Shown here one piece after another: positions 6,546 to 8,150 of a stretch of 8,150 bases of DNA. The position numbers were made by a program, and so were the translations under genes. The stretch is from Treponema sp. GTDB lineage: Bacteria; Spirochaetota; Spirochaetia; Treponematales; Rectinemataceae. Numbering within the stretch: the stretch's first letter is position 1; each line of letters opens with the position of its first letter. The DNA lies in contig JAAYWE010000034.1 of the NCBI GenBank assembly GCA_012516755.1, positions 1 to 8,150 of the forward strand, written 5' to 3'. Under the pieces are notes generated by a model. The model did no database searches, had not been told where the DNA came from, and saw only the letters and a program-made list of their open reading frames with translations.

Positions 6546-7082
6546 ATGACCGAAAAGACTTTTATGACAGGCTTCGGTGGCCAGGGTATTATTTCAATGG
6601 GGCAGCTTTGGGTTTATTGCGCAATGAAAGAAGGCCTCAAAGTGACGTTTTTCCCCTTCTATGGAGCCGAGAAACGAGGCGGAATAGCACGCGCATCGGT
6701 GATAGTCTCAGACAGCGAAATAACAAGTCCTATTGTCAGCGTTGCCGATTCAGTCGTGATAATGAATCAGGACTCCGTGGAAATTGGAGAGAAGGTTTGC
6801 AAAGAAGGCGGAATCATCTGTGTCAATTCCAGCCTCGTCAAGAAAGATCCTGCCCGTGCTGATGCAAAAATCTATCATATTCCATGCAACGAGATAGCAC
6901 TGAAGCTCGGCAATATCCGTGTAGCAAATATGATAATGATGGGAGCCTTGAGCAAGATTACGGGAGCCGTTAAGCTACAAGACCTAGAAAACATATTGCC
7001 AAACTATTTTTCTTCGAGTAAGCGCTCAATCATTGAGATCAATATTGCCGCAGTTGAGGAAGGAAAGAAGGTAGTAGCGTGA
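6546..7082 (+). CDS. 2-ketoisovalerate:ferredoxin oxidoreductase, gamma subunit
   Basis: Gamma-type subunit of the 2-oxoacid:acceptor oxidoreductase family (catalytic domain POR), 178 residues. GFGGQGI at 9-15 is the hallmark glycine-rich loop near the N-terminus. FYGAEKRGGIARASVIVSD is the second typical block, with the conserved RGG. The domain probably helps bind CoA and completes the alpha-beta-gamma-delta enzyme encoded upstream. AAGGAG (6534-6539) lies six bases before the ATG and abuts the vorA stop, consistent with coupled translation. It is the last gene of the operon: no terminator is visible in the 17 bp before the next gene, and its TGA stop forms part of an extended -10 promoter motif. 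Symbols for this subunit (vorC, vorG) vary, so none is given. Confidence 0.9.
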   Translation: MTEKTFMTGFGGQGIISMGQLWVYCAMKEGLKVTFFPFYGAEKRGGIARASVIVSDSEITSPIVSVADSVVIMNQDSVEIGEKVCKEGGIICVNSSLVKKDPARADAKIYHIPCNEIALKLGNIRVANMIMMGALSKITGAVKLQDLENILPNYFSSSKRSIIEINIAAVEEGKKVVA

Positions 7083-7088
7083 TATAAT
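7080..7088 (+). promoter_or_regulatory. Perfect extended -10 promoter element before the GT51 gene
   Basis: TGATATAAT matches the extended -10 consensus TGnTATAAT exactly; the TGA of the gamma-subunit gene supplies the TG. No good -35 box is seen at the usual distance, which extended -10 promoters can tolerate. Transcription would start near 7095, about five bases before the ATG at 7100. A nine-base match can arise by chance, but its place exactly between two genes with unrelated functions favours a real promoter. Confidence 0.5.
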
Positions 7089-7099
7089 GCTCTTACCTT

Positions 7100-8150
7100 A
7101 TGAAGCCTGAATCGCAGTCGTCAGAAGCAAGAGCACTAAAGGTAAAGAAAAACGGCAAAGCTCGAAAGCCGGTTTGGAAAATACTCCGTATAGCCCTATT
7201 GGCAATACTCATTGTGCATTTAGTATTTATAGGTTTGACGAGCGCATTAATATTTGCATATAAGTTTGCCAATCCTCCCACAACAGTGCTCATTATTTAT
7301 CGATCGGCAGTAAGTCATTGGGAAGTGCAAAAACCCATCCCTCTAAAGACCGAGCAAATTCCTCAATATATAAGAAGGATGCTAATATCGGTAGAGGATG
7401 GGGGATTCTATGAGCACCATGGTATCGATATCGAGGCTATCAAAAGAGCACGAGAGCTCAACGAAAAAGTGGGGAAACCAATGTATGGTGGAAGCACGAT
7501 CACCATGCAGGTTGCGCGTACCCTTTTCCTTTTGCCTACTAAGAGCTATATACGCAAGTATTTCGAAGCCATCACTGCGCTAGAGCTGGAATTGATTCTC
7601 TCGAAAGATCGCATCCTCGAACTCTATTTTGGTTATGCGGAATGGGGTAAAGGGATCTTTGGAATCGAGCGCGCTTCTCGGGTCTATTTTGGCAAAGGTG
7701 TAGCAAGTATCAATCGGGATCAAGCGGCTCGCCTTATAGCCCTTCTGTCTTCTCCAATAAAATATACACCCGACACTCTCTATCGCTCTGCAATCTTGCG
7801 GCAACGTTATGCCTATCTTGTTGCGAGATATGTAGCAGCAGTGCCTGTAGCTGTTGTCTCTGCCGAGACACCTCCACCATCCGGAATAGAGCCTTCGGCC
7901 GATATATCGGAGCTATCCGATGAAGAGGAGGATTCTAAAACAGAACAAGAGGTCTCTCCAAATGATGGGGAACTATTAGAGGACACATCTTCGAATCTAT
8001 CTCCAATAGATTCATCTCCAACAGATTCATCTCCAATAGATTCATCTCCAATAGATTCATCTCCAATAGATTCTGATGATGGAGCATCTGGCGATACATC
8101 TTCAGATTTATCCCCAATGGATTCTGTTGAGCCCTCTCCGGAGATAGATA
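7100..8150 (+). CDS. mtgA: Monofunctional-type peptidoglycan glycosyltransferase (GT51) with acidic repeat tail; 3' end beyond window
   Basis: Polymerises lipid II into glycan strands at the outer face of the inner membrane. The 350 visible residues start with a basic cytoplasmic segment and one membrane helix (about 28-54). The GT51 domain covers about 85-245. VEDGGFYEHHGID (98-110) carries the expected catalytic Glu99, GGSTITMQVARTLFL (130-144) is the second block, and SKDRILELYFGYAEWG (168-183) with YFGK (196-199) completes it. From about 257 the chain becomes rich in Ser, Pro, Asp and Glu, including five SPIDS-type repeats (301-325). No transpeptidase domain appears before the edge, so it looks like MtgA rather than a class A PBP, but a distal domain cannot be excluded. 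The frame has a TAA at 7085-7087, so ATG 7100 is the first possible start. It has no Shine-Dalgarno sequence. It may be transcribed from its own promoter or by read-through from the vor genes. Confidence 0.88.
   Translation, partial: MKPESQSSEARALKVKKNGKARKPVWKILRIALLAILIVHLVFIGLTSALIFAYKFANPPTTVLIIYRSAVSHWEVQKPIPLKTEQIPQYIRRMLISVEDGGFYEHHGIDIEAIKRARELNEKVGKPMYGGSTITMQVARTLFLLPTKSYIRKYFEAITALELELILSKDRILELYFGYAEWGKGIFGIERASRVYFGKGVASINRDQAARLIALLSSPIKYTPDTLYRSAILRQRYAYLVARYVAAVPVAVVSAETPPPSGIEPSADISELSDEEEDSKTEQEVSPNDGELLEDTSSNLSPIDSSPTDSSPIDSSPIDSSPIDSDDGASGDTSSDLSPMDSVEPSPEID
8000..8074 (+). repeat. Five tandem 15-bp repeats inside the GT51 gene
   Basis: The unit TCTCCAATAGATTCA occurs at 8000-8014, 8015-8029 (one C for T), 8030-8044, 8045-8059 and 8060-8074 (last base T). 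It encodes Ser-Pro-Ile-Asp-Ser, with Thr for Ile in copy two. Decayed copies flank the array, for example SPMDS soon after it. Because 15 is a multiple of three, copy-number change by slippage would lengthen or shorten the tail without shifting the frame. Confidence 0.97.

Noticed and set aside
7025..7047. Palindromes CTCAATCATTGAG and CAATATTG near the end of the gamma-subunit gene, considered as an operator for the GT51 promoter.
   Set aside because: They lie in normal coding sequence and are short and AT-rich. The distance to the promoter gives no strong reason to call them regulatory.
7087..7110. A seven-codon frame (MLLPYEA) between the gamma-subunit gene and the GT51 gene, overlapping the latter's start, as a possible coupling or leader peptide.
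   Set aside because: It has no properly spaced ribosome site, and its ATG overlaps the last bases of the TATAAT box, so it would not be present in a transcript made from that promoter.
8000..8074. Tandem repeats considered as a CRISPR array.
   Set aside because: The units are 15 bp, directly adjacent without spacers, and encode a regular in-frame peptide repeat.
7935..8117. A minus-strand frame made of repeated MNLLE units.
   Set aside because: It is only the reverse reading of the 15-bp tandem repeats in the GT51 gene. The plus-strand frame is continuous with a real enzyme domain.

Overview
The window looks like a chromosomal segment of an anaerobic, fermentative spirochaete, probably from the Treponema/Spirochaeta group. 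This placement rests on protein character recalled from memory: a phosphohexomutase with the N-terminal LILSPSGWRKVFA signature, a P-loop/Asp23 protein of a type I associate with treponemes, and a ferredoxin-linked branched-chain keto acid pathway ending in butyrate kinase. No database search was possible. Base composition is moderate and even, and I see no insertion sequence, phage gene, tRNA, rRNA or CRISPR array.

Layout. (1) Positions 1-962, minus strand: the N-terminal 320 residues of a phosphoglucomutase/phosphomannomutase, cut by the left edge. (2) 963-1131: a short divergent intergenic region with weak promoter candidates in both directions. (3) 1132-2052, plus strand: a protein joining an N-terminal nucleotide-binding P-loop region to a C-terminal Asp23/Gls24-like domain. 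(4) 2117-2209: a 30-codon gene for a very basic AURKAIP1/COX24-type ribosome-associated protein, followed by a rho-independent terminator at 2234-2275. (5) 2276-2436: a non-coding stretch with an 11-bp hairpin and a sigma70-like promoter. (6) 2437-7082: a tight six-gene operon, buk-ptb-ferredoxin-vorB-vorA-gamma subunit. (7) From 7100 to the right edge: a GT51 peptidoglycan glycosyltransferase (mtgA-like) with a repetitive acidic tail.

The central operon forms a coherent energy pathway. A four-subunit 2-ketoacid:ferredoxin oxidoreductase (delta ferredoxin, alpha, beta with thiamine diphosphate, gamma) would turn branched-chain 2-keto acids into acyl-CoA, reduced ferredoxin and CO2. Ptb then swaps CoA for phosphate, and Buk transfers the phosphate to ADP, giving ATP and a branched short-chain fatty acid. 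Such fermentation of leucine, isoleucine and valine is known physiologically in Spirochaeta isovalerica. The substrate assignment here is inferred from gene linkage and subunit type.

I did not find a clearly undescribed system. The points most worth a second look are the P-loop/Asp23 fusion, the tiny COX24-like gene, the tandem-repeat tail on the peptidoglycan glycosyltransferase, and two genes that lack a Shine-Dalgarno sequence but have a -10-like box only 10-11 nt before the start codon.
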